64,000 nucleotides of DNA from Erythrobacter sp. (GTDB taxonomy: Bacteria > Pseudomonadota > Alphaproteobacteria > Sphingomonadales > Sphingomonadaceae). The translations under genes were made by a program, and so were the position numbers. Position 1 is the stretch's first letter; every line of letters begins with the position of its first letter. The stretch is from positions 248,001-312,000 of the forward strand of contig NZ_JASJAP010000002.1 in assembly GCF_030066995.1 (NCBI RefSeq), in the 5' to 3' direction. Below the pieces are notes generated by a model, which was given only the letters and a program-made list of their open reading frames with translations, did no database searches and was not told the origin of the DNA. Of this stretch, positions 46,581-55,221 are shown in pieces.

Positions 46581-46891
46581 TGCGGTTTCTCTGGGCCAAA
46601 GCGGCCGGATTTAGGATCTCTCTTGCTCGAATGCGTTCAGTGTTGGCGCCATGCACTGTGAAATTGGGTAGTTATGGCCAAGTGTATTATCCTCGTAAGG
46701 CACCCGGCGCAAGCGCCTTAGATTGATCGTGCAGTGCCTTTCAACGCTCGGTTCGACTGACGTCACCCTCCGTTAGACGAAGGGCATGGGGATTTGGTTC
46801 CAGACGCGATGACAATCGCTCGTCGCGCAAGGCCTCTTGAATCAGGTCTTGAATCAGGGCTTTGCGTCGTGGGGATACGGCGCGTTGGCCC
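46581..46891. promoter_or_regulatory. 311-base gap upstream of the RND pump operon
   Basis: Read on the minus strand, a candidate promoter has TTGCGC and, 17 bases on, TAATAC (about 46684-46712). The inverted repeat TAAGGC (46696-46701) / GCCTTA (46715-46720) lies across the -35 region and could be an operator. The remainder (46740-46891) holds no gene I can support; a GC-normal stretch ends at the stop of the GlsB-like gene. Confidence 0.35.
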
Positions 46892-47158
46892 CTATCGCAA
46901 TTTGCCGCGCTGGACGAGATTCACGGCACCAAGCAGAATCACCGCCCCCAGAAAGCCAGCCAGAAGCGAGCGCCAATCGGTGAGGGTCGCAATCGAGCTG
47001 CCACCGAAGAACGAGAACAAACGGTTGCCAATAAACGAACCGACAATGCCGACCACGATATTCCAGAATAGGCCCATCTGCGCGTCGCGATTCATGACCA
47101 TGCTGGCAAGCCAGCCGATCACACCGCCCATCACCAAAAGTCCGATCAGATCGAACAC
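46892..47158 (-). CDS. GlsB/YeaQ/YmgE-family membrane protein
   Basis: 88 residues with three membrane helices (LIGLLVMGGVIGWLASMVM; LFWNIVVGIVGSFIGNRLF; LLAGFLGAVILLGAVNLV). The pattern VGIVGSFIGNRLF is the core of this transglycosylase-associated family, often induced by stress; function unclear. I use the GTG at 47158, which has GGGAG eight bases before it; an earlier start at 47209 would add 17 residues. Confidence 0.85.
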   Translation of the reverse strand: MFDLIGLLVMGGVIGWLASMVMNRDAQMGLFWNIVVGIVGSFIGNRLFSFFGGSSIATLTDWRSLLAGFLGAVILLGAVNLVQRGKLR

Positions 47159-47317
47159 GATGCCACTCCCAATCTCCCGCATCCGCGCGAGACTTGGCGC
47201 GAATCTCAATCGTCCGGGTGAATGCGGGATTAGCGCAAAAGGCCCGCGGAGAGAACCGGTGACCGTGAATTCGGATCTGGAGGGTTGGCGATTGCGCTCC
47301 TGAAGGGCGCGATCGGT

Positions 47318-47617
47318 TTAGTAGCGCAGCTTGCGCTCATACTCTTCGCGGTACTTCTGAATACGGGTGACACGCAGGCCTTTCATGCCCGACCGGTCCA
47401 TCGCGCGCTGCCAAGAGGCGAACTCCTCGAGTGTAAGATTGTAGCGCTCCAGCACTTCATCGATCGTCAGGAGCCCGCCATTGACCGCGGCCACGACTTC
47501 CGCCTTGCGACGCATGACCCAACGTTTCGTGTTGGGGGACGGCAAATCATCCAGCGTGAGCGGCTCGCCAAGCGGGCCGATCACTTGTGCAGGGCGTATG
47601 TCCTGGTTCTCAATCAT
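47318..47617 (-). CDS. sciP: CtrA inhibitor SciP (DUF1153)
   Basis: 99 residues. Small helix-turn-helix protein that in Caulobacter binds CtrA and blocks its activation of target promoters in G1 cells. VIGPLGEPLTLDDLPSPNT, RWVMRRKAEVVAAVNGGLLT, RYNLTLEEFASWQRAMDRSG and GLRVTRIQKYR are the conserved blocks along the whole protein. It starts within the stop of the preceding gene (ATGA overlap), so the two are co-translated. Confidence 0.92.
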   Translation of the reverse strand: MIENQDIRPAQVIGPLGEPLTLDDLPSPNTKRWVMRRKAEVVAAVNGGLLTIDEVLERYNLTLEEFASWQRAMDRSGMKGLRVTRIQKYREEYERKLRY

Positions 47618-48006
47618 ATCTCGTCTCTCGCATCGCCTTTCGCCGCAACGCCTGTGTGATCCACAGATATGCCGCGCGAGGCTTTGCAGGCCTCTAAACC
47701 ATCAGGGTTAACATGGCGTTGGCCATCCCCCAGTGTGTTGAAAAGGCTCGCCGCTGCATCGCCGAAGGTGGCGCCCGACGCCCCCGCGCACAGGATCGCT
47801 TCCTCGCGCAGCTCACGACGCAATTCGCGCGCCGCGTTGAGCCGGGCGGTGAGCTCGCTCCACTCTATCGCGCGCAACGCGTCGCCACTTCCGCTCCTAT
47901 TCCCCGAGGCGTCTTCTGAAGCCGACTCGGTCGCTTTCGGCGACCAGTCAACATCGGTTGGCTCCCTGTAGAAGGCGTCAGAAACAGGCTTGCTCTTTTC
48001 GAACAT
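47614..48006 (-). CDS. Unknown protein co-translated with SciP
   Basis: 130 residues, soluble, no signal peptide. Acidic and Ser-rich N-terminal 45 residues, then a predicted helical pair (AIEWSELTARLNAARELRRELREEA). The middle ILCAGASGATFGDAAASLFN could be a short hydrophobic helix. No family recognised. Its stop overlaps the sciP start by four bases, so its product may act in the same cell-cycle setting. An inverted repeat lies 32 bases upstream. Confidence 0.6.
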   Translation of the reverse strand: MFEKSKPVSDAFYREPTDVDWSPKATESASEDASGNRSGSGDALRAIEWSELTARLNAARELRRELREEAILCAGASGATFGDAAASLFNTLGDGQRHVNPDGLEACKASRGISVDHTGVAAKGDARDEI

Positions 48007-48037
48007 GCCGGTTGTCTAGAGCGCGGTTGTCAAGATG

Positions 48038-48058
48038 TGGTAAAATCGGAATTTACCA
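48038..48058. promoter_or_regulatory. Inverted repeat upstream of the sciP operon
   Basis: TGGTAAA (48038-48044) and TTTACCA (48052-48058) form a perfect 7-base inverted repeat with a 7-base spacer, suiting binding of a dimeric regulator. It also lies 153 bases before mnmA on the other strand. The regulator is unknown. Confidence 0.35.
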
Positions 48059-48210
48059 GCCCTTAGGATTACCGCGGCGCTAACACGCTTGGCGCACGCC
48101 CCGTGCGTCGGCGCCGCGACGCGCACAAGGCGCCGACCGCGGATCGCCTTTGAAGGACGCTTGGCGCCACTGGCGAAGTCATCCTTTTGCCCCTATATCG
48201 CGCGCCGATC

Positions 48211-49380
48211 ATGGACATTGCGCCCACTCTTTCCTCCGATTCCCGCTTCGGGCTCGACACCGCGAGCCTGTTCGATCTGCCGCGTCCGGCCGCAGAGTGC
48301 CGGATTGTCGTGGCGATGAGCGGCGGTGTCGATTCCTCGGTTGTCGCAGCCCTTGCAGCCGATACCGGCGCGCAAGTCTTCGGCATCACGCTTCAGCTGT
48401 ACGATTACGGCGCCGCGACCGGACGCAAGGGCGCGTGCTGCGCAGGCGACGATATCGCCGATGCGCGCGCCGTGTGCGACCGGCTCGGGATTGCCCATTA
48501 CGTCTTCGACCATGAGAGCGCCTTTCGTGAAGATGTGGTCGATCAGTTTGCCGACGAGTATCTCGCTGGCCGCACGCCGGTGCCCTGCATCCGGTGCAAT
48601 ATGGGCCCCAAATTCACCGACCTCTTTCGCATGGCGCGCGAGCTGGGCGCGGATTGCCTTGCGACCGGCCATTATGTGCAGCGCATCCCGGCGCCCGATG
48701 GCCCGCACCTTCACCGCGCCAACGATCCCGCGCGCGATCAGTCCTATTTCCTTTACGCCACCACGCGCGAACAGCTCGACTACATCCGCTTTCCGCTCGG
48801 CGGCCTGCCCAAGAGCAAGGTCCGCGAACTGGCGCAAGCGGCGGGCCTGCGCAACGCGGCCAAGCCCGACAGCCAGGACATCTGTTTCGTGCCCGACGGC
48901 AATTACGCGAAGATCGTCACCAAGCTGCGCCCCGAAGGCGCCGTGCCCGGTCCGATCGTGCACGCCGCGACGGGCGAGGTGCTGGGCGAGCATAGGGGCA
49001 TCATCCACTTCACCGTGGGCCAGCGTAAGGGACTTGAAATCGGCGGGCAGCCCGAGCCTCTTTACGTGATCGGCCTCGACGCTGAGAACCGCGCCGTGCG
49101 CGTCGGACCCAAGCGAATGCTCGCGGTCGAGAGCGCTGAGCTGATCGAGACCAACGCGATCGGCACGCTTCCCGACGCGCCGCTTACCGCCAAAGTGCGC
49201 AGTCTGGCGAAGCCGGTGCCGGTGACGCTCGAAGGCCCTCTTGGTGACGGCGCCTCGACGCGCATCCGTTTCGAAACCCCCGAATTCGGCGTCGCGCCCG
49301 GACAGGCGGCGGTGATCTACGCGGGCGAGCGGGTCGTGGGCGGCGGCTGGATCGATACGACGACTTCGGTCGCGTCCTGA
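48211..49380 (+). CDS. mnmA: tRNA 2-thiouridine(34) synthase MnmA
   Basis: 389 residues. Uses ATP and a persulfide relay to place sulfur on U34 of Lys, Glu and Gln tRNAs. The PP-loop is [23 protein letters not shown] and [10 protein letters not shown] carry the first catalytic Cys and [13 protein letters not shown] the second; RDQSYFLYA is the tRNA-binding block. A C-terminal beta-barrel follows. The ATG at 48211 is preferred to one eight codons earlier. Confidence 0.95.
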   Translation: MDIAPTLSSDSRFGLDTASLFDLPRPAAECRIVVAMSGGVDSSVVAALAADTGAQVFGITLQLYDYGAATGRKGACCAGDDIADARAVCDRLGIAHYVFDHESAFREDVVDQFADEYLAGRTPVPCIRCNMGPKFTDLFRMARELGADCLATGHYVQRIPAPDGPHLHRANDPARDQSYFLYATTREQLDYIRFPLGGLPKSKVRELAQAAGLRNAAKPDSQDICFVPDGNYAKIVTKLRPEGAVPGPIVHAATGEVLGEHRGIIHFTVGQRKGLEIGGQPEPLYVIGLDAENRAVRVGPKRMLAVESAELIETNAIGTLPDAPLTAKVRSLAKPVPVTLEGPLGDGASTRIRFETPEFGVAPGQAAVIYAGERVVGGGWIDTTTSVAS

Positions 49381-49396
49381 TCGATCCGCACCAGCC

Positions 49397-49738
49397 TCAC
49401 TCCTCCCACGCCTCAAGCACGCAGCCATACCCATCGCGATAGGTGGCGGTGTGCGAGGCCACCAGCGGAAAGCGCGCGGTGACGCTCTTGGCCTCGGCGT
49501 CGTCGACCAGCGTGACGAGTTCCATCCCGGCAAGCTTGTCCTTCTCGCAATCCTCCAGACTGCGTCCGGCCACAAAGCGGCACGAGCAGACCACTCTTGC
49601 GGCGTAGGCGCTGCCGACATTCGCGTAGCCATCGATCGGCGCGCGGTAGAGATAGCCGGTGATCGCGACCGCGATGGCGGCCACCAGCAGCAGCCACACC
49701 AACATCCGCCCGAAACCCAAACGCTTTGTTTTTGCCAT
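49397..49738 (-). CDS. Small membrane-anchored protein, function unknown
   Basis: 113 residues: one N-terminal membrane helix (LVWLLLVAAIAVAITGYLY), then a periplasmic domain with paired cysteines (VVCSCRF, EDCEKDK, GYGCVLEAW) that could form disulfides. It sits back to back with the serine hydrolase gene, 35 bases apart, and converges on mnmA with a 16-base gap. No domain recognised. Similar small proteins next to serine hydrolases occur in this order, so a shared role is possible. Confidence 0.65.
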   Translation of the reverse strand: MAKTKRLGFGRMLVWLLLVAAIAVAITGYLYRAPIDGYANVGSAYAARVVCSCRFVAGRSLEDCEKDKLAGMELVTLVDDAEAKSVTARFPLVASHTATYRDGYGCVLEAWEE

Positions 49739-49773
49739 TGCAACCCGTGACCAGTTGAGGAATTGAGAGCGCG

Positions 49774-50922
49774 ATGCCCACGCGCCTTCACCCCCGCTCT
49801 ATCGCCGCTTGGCTCCCCTTGCCAGCCCTTGGCGTTCTTGCCGCGTGCGGCGAGGCTATGCCCGCTCAGCCGCCACCTCTGACAAGCGCGGCTCTCGCCG
49901 CCGTCACCGACAAGCCGGGCGCCCCACGCGAAGAGCTCGCGCGCGAAGTCGATGATCTGTTTGCCAAGGAGGGCCTCGGCGAAACGCGCGCGGTGCTGGT
50001 GCTCGTCGATGGCAAGCTCGCCGCCGAGCGGTATGGCAAGGGCTACAGCGCCGATACCCGCCTTGTCAGCTGGTCGATGGCCAAGACCGTGACCGCGGTC
50101 CTCGTCGGGATGCTCGTGGCCGACGGACGCCTCAGCCTCGATCAGCCCGCGCCGGTTTCCGAATGGCAGCGTCCGGGCGATCCGCGCGCGGAGATCACCT
50201 TGCGCCACCTCCTGCAGATGCGCTCCGGGCTCGATCACACCGAGGCAGGCGATCCGCCTTACGACAGCTCCGAAGTTCGCATGCTGTTTCTCGACGGGCG
50301 CGACGACATGGCGGGCTGGGCGAAGGAGCAACCGCTCGAGGCCGAGCCCGGCGAGCGGTTCGAGTATTCGTCCAACACGACCGTCATCCTTGCCGACATC
50401 GTCGCCCGAGCGCTGACGCCGAGCGAGGACGCCGACGAGCGCCGGGAAGCGGTCAGCGCGTTCATGCGGCAGCGTCTCTTCGGCCCGCTCGGCATGAGTT
50501 CGGTCGTGCCCGAGTTCGACGCCAGCGGGACACTGATCGGCGGCAGCCTGATCCACGCGACCGCGCGCGACTTCGCGGCCTTTGGCGAATTCCTGCGCGC
50601 TGGCGGCGCCGCGCCCGACGGGGTGCAACTGGTCCCGCGCCGGTGGATCGCCCAGATGCGCGAACCGAGCCCCACGAGCGGCTTTTACGGCTTTCAGACC
50701 TGGCTGAACCGCGAAAGCGGCATCGATCGCGATGAAGCCAAGGCTGATCGCGGGCCCGACACCATGTTCGCTGCGATCGGGCACATGGGGCAGTATATCC
50801 TTGTCAGCCCCGACCAGCGTCTGACCGTCGTCAGGCTGGGCCATTCGGACAACGTCGAACGACGGGCCATGCTCGATCAACTGTTCGATGTGGTCGAGCT
50901 CTACCCGGTGCGCGGGGAGTAG
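49774..50922 (+). CDS. Serine hydrolase of the class C beta-lactamase/NylB fold, lipoprotein
   Basis: 382 residues. Signal peptide with a lipobox ending LAAC (Cys25). The serine acylation motif SMAK is at 101-104 (SWSMAKTVTAVLVGM); RHLLQMRSGLDHTEAGDP and FEYSSNTTVILADI hold the second motif around Tyr. LGMSSVVPEFDASGTLIGGSL and YGFQTWL are typical of the esterase/6-aminohexanoate-dimer hydrolase branch rather than true beta-lactamases. Likely a periplasmic esterase or peptidase; substrate unknown. Confidence 0.85.
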   Translation: MPTRLHPRSIAAWLPLPALGVLAACGEAMPAQPPPLTSAALAAVTDKPGAPREELAREVDDLFAKEGLGETRAVLVLVDGKLAAERYGKGYSADTRLVSWSMAKTVTAVLVGMLVADGRLSLDQPAPVSEWQRPGDPRAEITLRHLLQMRSGLDHTEAGDPPYDSSEVRMLFLDGRDDMAGWAKEQPLEAEPGERFEYSSNTTVILADIVARALTPSEDADERREAVSAFMRQRLFGPLGMSSVVPEFDASGTLIGGSLIHATARDFAAFGEFLRAGGAAPDGVQLVPRRWIAQMREPSPTSGFYGFQTWLNRESGIDRDEAKADRGPDTMFAAIGHMGQYILVSPDQRLTVVRLGHSDNVERRAMLDQLFDVVELYPVRGE

Positions 50923-50959
50923 GAAACCGCTCGCAGCGCCCTTGCGGCGCAAGGCGCGA

Positions 50960-51757
50960 TCACAGGTGGAAGACGCCCTCCACCACCGTCACGCAGGGCC
51001 CGCCCAGCCAGGCGCGGTCGCCTTCCAGACGCAGCGCAAGGTCGCCGCCACGCTGGCTTGCCTGATGCGCGGTGAAGGCGTCGCGTCCCAGCTTCTCGGC
51101 CCAAAAGGGCGCCAGGGCCGCATGGGCAGAGCCCGTGACGCTATCCTCATCCACTCCCCAGGCGGGAACGAACACACGACTGACGATATCGGTGTCCCTG
51201 CCCGGCGCAGTGCATATCGCCATCAGATCGATCCCGCGTAACGCTTCCATGTCCGGTGTGAGCGCGCGCACCTGGTCCTCCGTCTCCAAGAGGATGATCG
51301 CGGTTTGCTCTGCACCGGCGTATGACAGGAAGGTCTCTCCCTTGCACCCCAGCGCCGAGATGACCTCGGGCAGCGGCTTGGGCTCGACCAGCGTCAGCGG
51401 CAGCGCCAGCTCGTAGGAAGCGTTATCGCGTACCACCTCCAGCACGCCCGCCTTGCGGGTCCGGAACGTAACGCGGTCCAGACCGTCGCGCGTGAGCAGG
51501 ACATGCCCACTCGCCAGCGTCGCGTGGCCGCACAGCGCAACTTCATCGGTCGGCGTGAACCAGCGCAGCTCCCAGTCCGCCGCTCCGCTCGCATCGCGCA
51601 CCACAAACGCGGTTTCGGCAAAGTTGTTCTCCTCGCCAATGGCTTGCAGAACATCATCCGGAAGCCATTCGTCGAGCACCATCACCGCCGCCTGATTGCC
51701 GCCAAACGGTGCCGCGCTGAACGCGTCGACGTGCCAGTAGGGGATGCGCTTTGTCAT
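50960..51757 (-). CDS. PhzF-family isomerase
   Basis: 265 residues. Related to the phenazine-synthesis isomerase and diaminopimelate epimerase fold. The N-terminal IPYWHVDAFSAAPFGGNQAAVMVLD, NNFAETAFVV with the catalytic Glu, ALCGHATLASGHVL and the C-terminal EDSVTGSAHAALAPFWAEKLG are the family blocks. Most such proteins are not in phenazine pathways. It lies 12 bases downstream of pdxH on the same strand, so the two are co-transcribed. Confidence 0.9.
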   Translation of the reverse strand: MTKRIPYWHVDAFSAAPFGGNQAAVMVLDEWLPDDVLQAIGEENNFAETAFVVRDASGAADWELRWFTPTDEVALCGHATLASGHVLLTRDGLDRVTFRTRKAGVLEVVRDNASYELALPLTLVEPKPLPEVISALGCKGETFLSYAGAEQTAIILLETEDQVRALTPDMEALRGIDLMAICTAPGRDTDIVSRVFVPAWGVDEDSVTGSAHAALAPFWAEKLGRDAFTAHQASQRGGDLALRLEGDRAWLGGPCVTVVEGVFHL

Positions 51758-51769
51758 ATCGGGTCGTCC

Positions 51770-52441
51770 TTACGGATAGAGCAGAGTGTCCGACCACGGC
51801 TCGCGGCCCGAGGCGCGGCTGAACACGCGCCGATCGTGCAACCGGTTGTCGCGGTCCATCCAGAACTCGATGCGGCGCGGCGAGAGCGTGAAGCCCGTCC
51901 AATGGTCGGGGCGCGGAACCCGGCCCGCCTCTTCGTGTGCGTGCCACAGCTCCTTTACCCGGTCGATGTAGATCTGGCGGTCGGGGAGCGGGCGCGACTG
52001 ATCGCTGGCGGCCGAGCCCACCTGGCTCTTGTAGGGCCGCGAGTGGAAGTAGGCGTCGGCGCGTTCGGGCGAGACCTGCGTCAACGCGCCTTCGACGCGG
52101 ATCTGGCGGCGCAGGCTCTTCCAGTGAAACAGGATCGAGGCCTGCTGGTTCTCCGCCAGATCGGTCCCTTTGCGGCTGCCCATATTGGTGAAGAAGGTGA
52201 ACCCTCCGCCGGTAACGCCGTACTGTGCGCCCTCGCCCGCGCCATGCCCCTTTAGCAGAACCATGCGCACCGACGGAGCGCCCGCCGCGTTCGCCGTTGC
52301 CAGAGCCATGGCGTTCGGATCGTTGGGCTCGCTGGCCTCGGCTTCGGCCATCCACGCGTCGAACAGCGCGTAGGGATCGATGCCCGAGGGGATCCGGCTG
52401 TCGGCCAGCTGGCTTTGGTTTAGGGTCTCGATTTCACTCAT
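51770..52441 (-). CDS. pdxH: Pyridoxine/pyridoxamine 5'-phosphate oxidase
   Basis: 223 residues. FMN enzyme that makes pyridoxal 5'-phosphate. The FMN and substrate-binding blocks VRMVLLKGHGAG, GFTFFTNMGSRKGTDLAENQQASILFHW and RQIRVEGALTQVSPERADAYFHSRPYKSQVGSAAS are canonical, as is the C-terminal RIEFWMDRDNRLHDRRVF. An extension of about 20 residues precedes the core. Confidence 0.96.
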   Translation of the reverse strand: MSEIETLNQSQLADSRIPSGIDPYALFDAWMAEAEASEPNDPNAMALATANAAGAPSVRMVLLKGHGAGEGAQYGVTGGGFTFFTNMGSRKGTDLAENQQASILFHWKSLRRQIRVEGALTQVSPERADAYFHSRPYKSQVGSAASDQSRPLPDRQIYIDRVKELWHAHEEAGRVPRPDHWTGFTLSPRRIEFWMDRDNRLHDRRVFSRASGREPWSDTLLYP

Positions 52442-52733
52442 TTCGTCTCACCTGAAGCACGCCTGGAACACATGGAACACTGTCCTGGCTTCAAAAACCG
52501 TTGCCCGGGCGCGGGCGCTCAAACACCGCTGAAAAGCGTTGCGGACATGGAGTCTGGGACGCCTCATTGCAATCATCAATTCCGATCTAGAAGTATGATT
52601 GCGCGTAGGAAAGCGACCGGTGGGGCGCGCGCGCGTGCAGCCCCCGAGGCGCAGCGAAGCGGCTGCGACAAAGCGATGCGCTGTCACACATGGTTGCCCA
52701 CTCACGCCTTGCGCAGTGTCACTGTCTCACATC
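52442..52733. other. Non-coding stretch between pdxH and the palindromic element
   Basis: About 290 bases with short open frames on both strands that lack protein-like composition. A GGAACACATGGAACAC word (near 52463-52478) holds two GGAACAC copies nine bases apart. I see no promoter or terminator. Confidence 0.4.
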
Positions 52734-52999
52734 AGGCTCAGGTCTGGGATTGGCAACGGCCACGACGGAGCGGATTTAGCCGCGTTGGTAGAAGCAACGA
52801 GGCGGCGATGCCTCGCATCGTCAACGAGGCGCGACGCCGCAGCGCGGCTAAAGGCGCCCGCCGCATTGCGGTCCTGCGTGCTGGCCTTCTGTGGTCGTCC
52901 CTTGCTTGCGCGTAGCTTTGGCTACGCGACTGCGCTGCGATCCTACACAGAAGGCCAGCACGCAGGATCGAGACCATTGCCAATCCCAGACCTGAGCCT
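52734..52999. repeat. Nested palindromic element (266 bases) before the dnaJ-like gene
   Basis: Perfect 23-base terminal inverted repeats (52734-52756 / 52977-52999) enclose three further paired regions: TTTAGCCGCG / CGCGGCTAAA (52775-52784 / 52843-52852) with a small CGATGC-CTC-GCATCG hairpin inside, and a 22-base perfect pair (52872-52893 / 52946-52967) enclosing the hairpin CGCGTAGC-TTTG-GCTACGCG (52909-52928). It has no coding capacity I trust; MITE-like or structured-RNA origin is possible. Confidence 0.85.
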
Positions 53000-53012
53000 T
53001 AGCTAACACGCC

Positions 53013-54056
53013 ATGTCCGACCCCTATCGCACCCTTGGCGTTGCGCGCACCGCGTCCGAAAAGGACATCAAGAGCGCCTATCGCAAGCTCGCCAAGGAAC
53101 TCCACCCCGATCGCAACAAGGACAATCCCAAGGCCGCGGAGCGCTTTTCCGATGTGACCAAGGCCTACGATCTGCTCTCGGACAAGGGCAAGCGCGCGCA
53201 GTTCGACCGGGGCGAGATCGATCATGAGGGCAATCCCTTGAACCCGTTTGCCGGCATGGGCGCCGGCGGCGCGCGCGGCTTTGGGCGCGGAGCGGGACCG
53301 GGCGGTTTTGGTGGCGGCGGACGCGCGGGCCGCGGTGCTGGCGGTGGTTTTCGCGATCCCGAATTCGGCGGCTTTGGCAATGACGAGATGGATCTGGGCG
53401 ACCTGTTCGAAGGTCTGTTTGGCGGCGGCAAGCCGCGTGGCAGCCAACAAGGTGGGCCTCAGCCGGGCGCGAGGCGCGGCTTTGGCGGGCGCGGCGCACC
53501 TCCGCCCAAGCGCGGCGCGGACATTCAGTACCGGCTGGCGGTGCCGTTCGTCGATGCGGCCGCCGGGCGCGACCAGCGCATCACGCTCGCCGATGGCAAG
53601 GCGATCAGCCTCAAACTTCCCGGCGGGGTCGATGACGGCACGCAGATGCGCCTCAAGGAAAAGGGCCATCCCGGGCCGGGTGGCAATGGGGACGGCATCG
53701 TTCTCATCGAAATCGGCCAGCATCCCTTCTTCCGCCGCGATGGCGACAATGTACGCATGGACCTGCCGATCACGCTGGACGAGGCCTTGCGCGGTGGGCA
53801 AGTCAAGTGCCCGACGGTCGATGGCCCCGTCATGCTGACGATCAAGCCGGGCACGCATGGCGGCACCGTCCTTCGTCTGGCGGGCAAGGGGTGGACAAAG
53901 CCGAGCCACGGCAAGGCGGCGAGCGGCGCCGCGCCGGCGCGCGGAGACCAGCTGGTTACGCTCGAAATCCAGCTGCCCGAGGACATTGGCGAGCTGGAAA
54001 AGCGGCTCGACGGCTGGATCGACAAGGCCCGACCGCGCAAGAAATTCGGGCTGTGA
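53013..54056 (+). CDS. DnaJ-type co-chaperone (CbpA-like, no zinc finger)
   Basis: 347 residues. J domain at 1-70 with His31-Pro32-Asp33 (LHPDRN), stimulating the DnaK ATPase. A Gly/Phe-rich linker follows (about 85-145), then a DnaJ C-terminal substrate-binding domain (IQYRLAVPFVDAAAGRDQRI, GTQMRLKEKGHPGPGG, RKKFGL). The four CxxCxGxG repeats of true DnaJ are absent, as in CbpA. It starts only 13 bases after the palindromic element. Confidence 0.92.
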   Translation: MSDPYRTLGVARTASEKDIKSAYRKLAKELHPDRNKDNPKAAERFSDVTKAYDLLSDKGKRAQFDRGEIDHEGNPLNPFAGMGAGGARGFGRGAGPGGFGGGGRAGRGAGGGFRDPEFGGFGNDEMDLGDLFEGLFGGGKPRGSQQGGPQPGARRGFGGRGAPPPKRGADIQYRLAVPFVDAAAGRDQRITLADGKAISLKLPGGVDDGTQMRLKEKGHPGPGGNGDGIVLIEIGQHPFFRRDGDNVRMDLPITLDEALRGGQVKCPTVDGPVMLTIKPGTHGGTVLRLAGKGWTKPSHGKAASGAAPARGDQLVTLEIQLPEDIGELEKRLDGWIDKARPRKKFGL

Positions 54057-54129
54057 GCGGCCCGGACGCCCTTGACACCTCCCGACGCGATCTGCGGCGC
54101 CAGCCGGGCGCACGCGCCGCCTAGAGGAC

Positions 54130-55221
54130 GTGGTGGACGATCCGCGCAAATCCGGCGCTGCATCCGGTTCACAACCGCCCTCCCCGCGCGAGAGGGATAG
54201 GGCCCGCGCGGCGGGGTTGGCGGAGGGGGAATTCGTCTCGCTGTCGCCCGAAGCGCGTCGCCGCGCCCGCGCGCTTCGCGAAACCCCCGAACCCTTCGCA
54301 CAAAGGATCACGTGGCGTCAGCGCCTCATCGGGGCGTTGGGGCCAGGCTCGCGCGCTTATGAAGTCGTCCGTCGCACCCTGTCGGGCACCTATAATGACG
54401 GCTTCATGCACGCGGGCAATCTTGCCTATCTCGCGATGCTGTCGATCTTCCCCTTCTTCATCCTGGCCGGCGCGCTGTTTCGCCTCGTGGGAGGGATGGA
54501 GGAACGCCGCGTCATCATCGAAACAGTGGTTCTGGCGATGCCGCCGACCGTGCAAAACACCATCGCGCCGGTGGCCGAGAACGTCATCGACGCGCGCAGC
54601 GGCTGGCTGTTGTGGCTGGGTGCGGCGGCGGGCCTGTGGTCGGTTTCCAGTCTGATCGAGACGATCCGCGATGTCCTGCGGCGCGCTTACGGGACCGAGC
54701 GGGTCCACGCCTTCTGGCGCTCTCGCCTTGCTTCGGCGGCGCTGATCATTGGCGCGGTCGTGCTGCTGCTCCTGTCGCTGTTTGCGTCGGTGGCTTTGAG
54801 CACGGCGCAGCAGATCGTCTTTGAGCGTGTCCCGGGGCTGGCACCGGGGCTGGCGGAATGGGGCGCGACGATCGGCTTTTCGCGGATCGTGCCGGCGCTG
54901 GGGCTGCTTGGTTCGATGTATCTGCTTTTCTGGTCGCTCACGCCCGTTCAGTACAGCGCGCGGCGTTTCCCCAAATGGCCCGGCGCCGCCTTTACCACCG
55001 TGTGGTGGCTTGCGGCGGCGGCCGCCATGCCGCGCATCCTGCAAAGCTTCCTTGCCTACAACCTCACCTATGGCAGTCTGGCCGGGATCATGATCGCGCT
55101 GTTCTTTTTCTGGCTCGTCGGGCTTGGCATCGTTATCGGAGCGGAATTGAACGCCGCATTGGCGGAACCGGAGGGGGGCGATCCGGCGGACGAAGAGACA
55201 ACAAAGGAGGACGCCGCATGA
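54130..55221 (+). CDS. YihY/BrkB-family membrane protein
   Basis: 363 residues with six membrane helices (LAYLAMLSIFPFFILAGALFR; LLWLGAAAGLWSVSSLIETI; AALIIGAVVLLLLSLFASVAL; IVPALGLLGSMYLLFWSLT; AFTTVWWLAAAAAMPRI; LAGIMIALFFFWLVGLGIVIG). NLAYLAMLSIFPFF and GSLAGIMIALFFFWLVGLGIVIGAELNA are family signatures. Function unsettled. The cytoplasmic N-tail of about 75 residues is basic. The start is a GTG at 54130. It overlaps fabI by four bases. Confidence 0.88.
   Translation: MVDDPRKSGAASGSQPPSPRERDRARAAGLAEGEFVSLSPEARRRARALRETPEPFAQRITWRQRLIGALGPGSRAYEVVRRTLSGTYNDGFMHAGNLAYLAMLSIFPFFILAGALFRLVGGMEERRVIIETVVLAMPPTVQNTIAPVAENVIDARSGWLLWLGAAAGLWSVSSLIETIRDVLRRAYGTERVHAFWRSRLASAALIIGAVVLLLLSLFASVALSTAQQIVFERVPGLAPGLAEWGATIGFSRIVPALGLLGSMYLLFWSLTPVQYSARRFPKWPGAAFTTVWWLAAAAAMPRILQSFLAYNLTYGSLAGIMIALFFFWLVGLGIVIGAELNAALAEPEGGDPADEETTKEDAA

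Noticed and set aside
49774..50922. True class C beta-lactamase (antibiotic resistance)
   Set aside because: Motifs around the second Tyr and overall pattern suit the esterase/NylB branch; lipoprotein signal and context give no link to beta-lactams.
52734..52999. CRISPR array
   Set aside because: Repeats are inverted and nested, not direct and evenly spaced.
52848..54311. Long minus-strand frame across the dnaJ-like gene and the palindromic element
   Set aside because: Runs through non-coding repeats and antisense to the J-domain gene; no domain.
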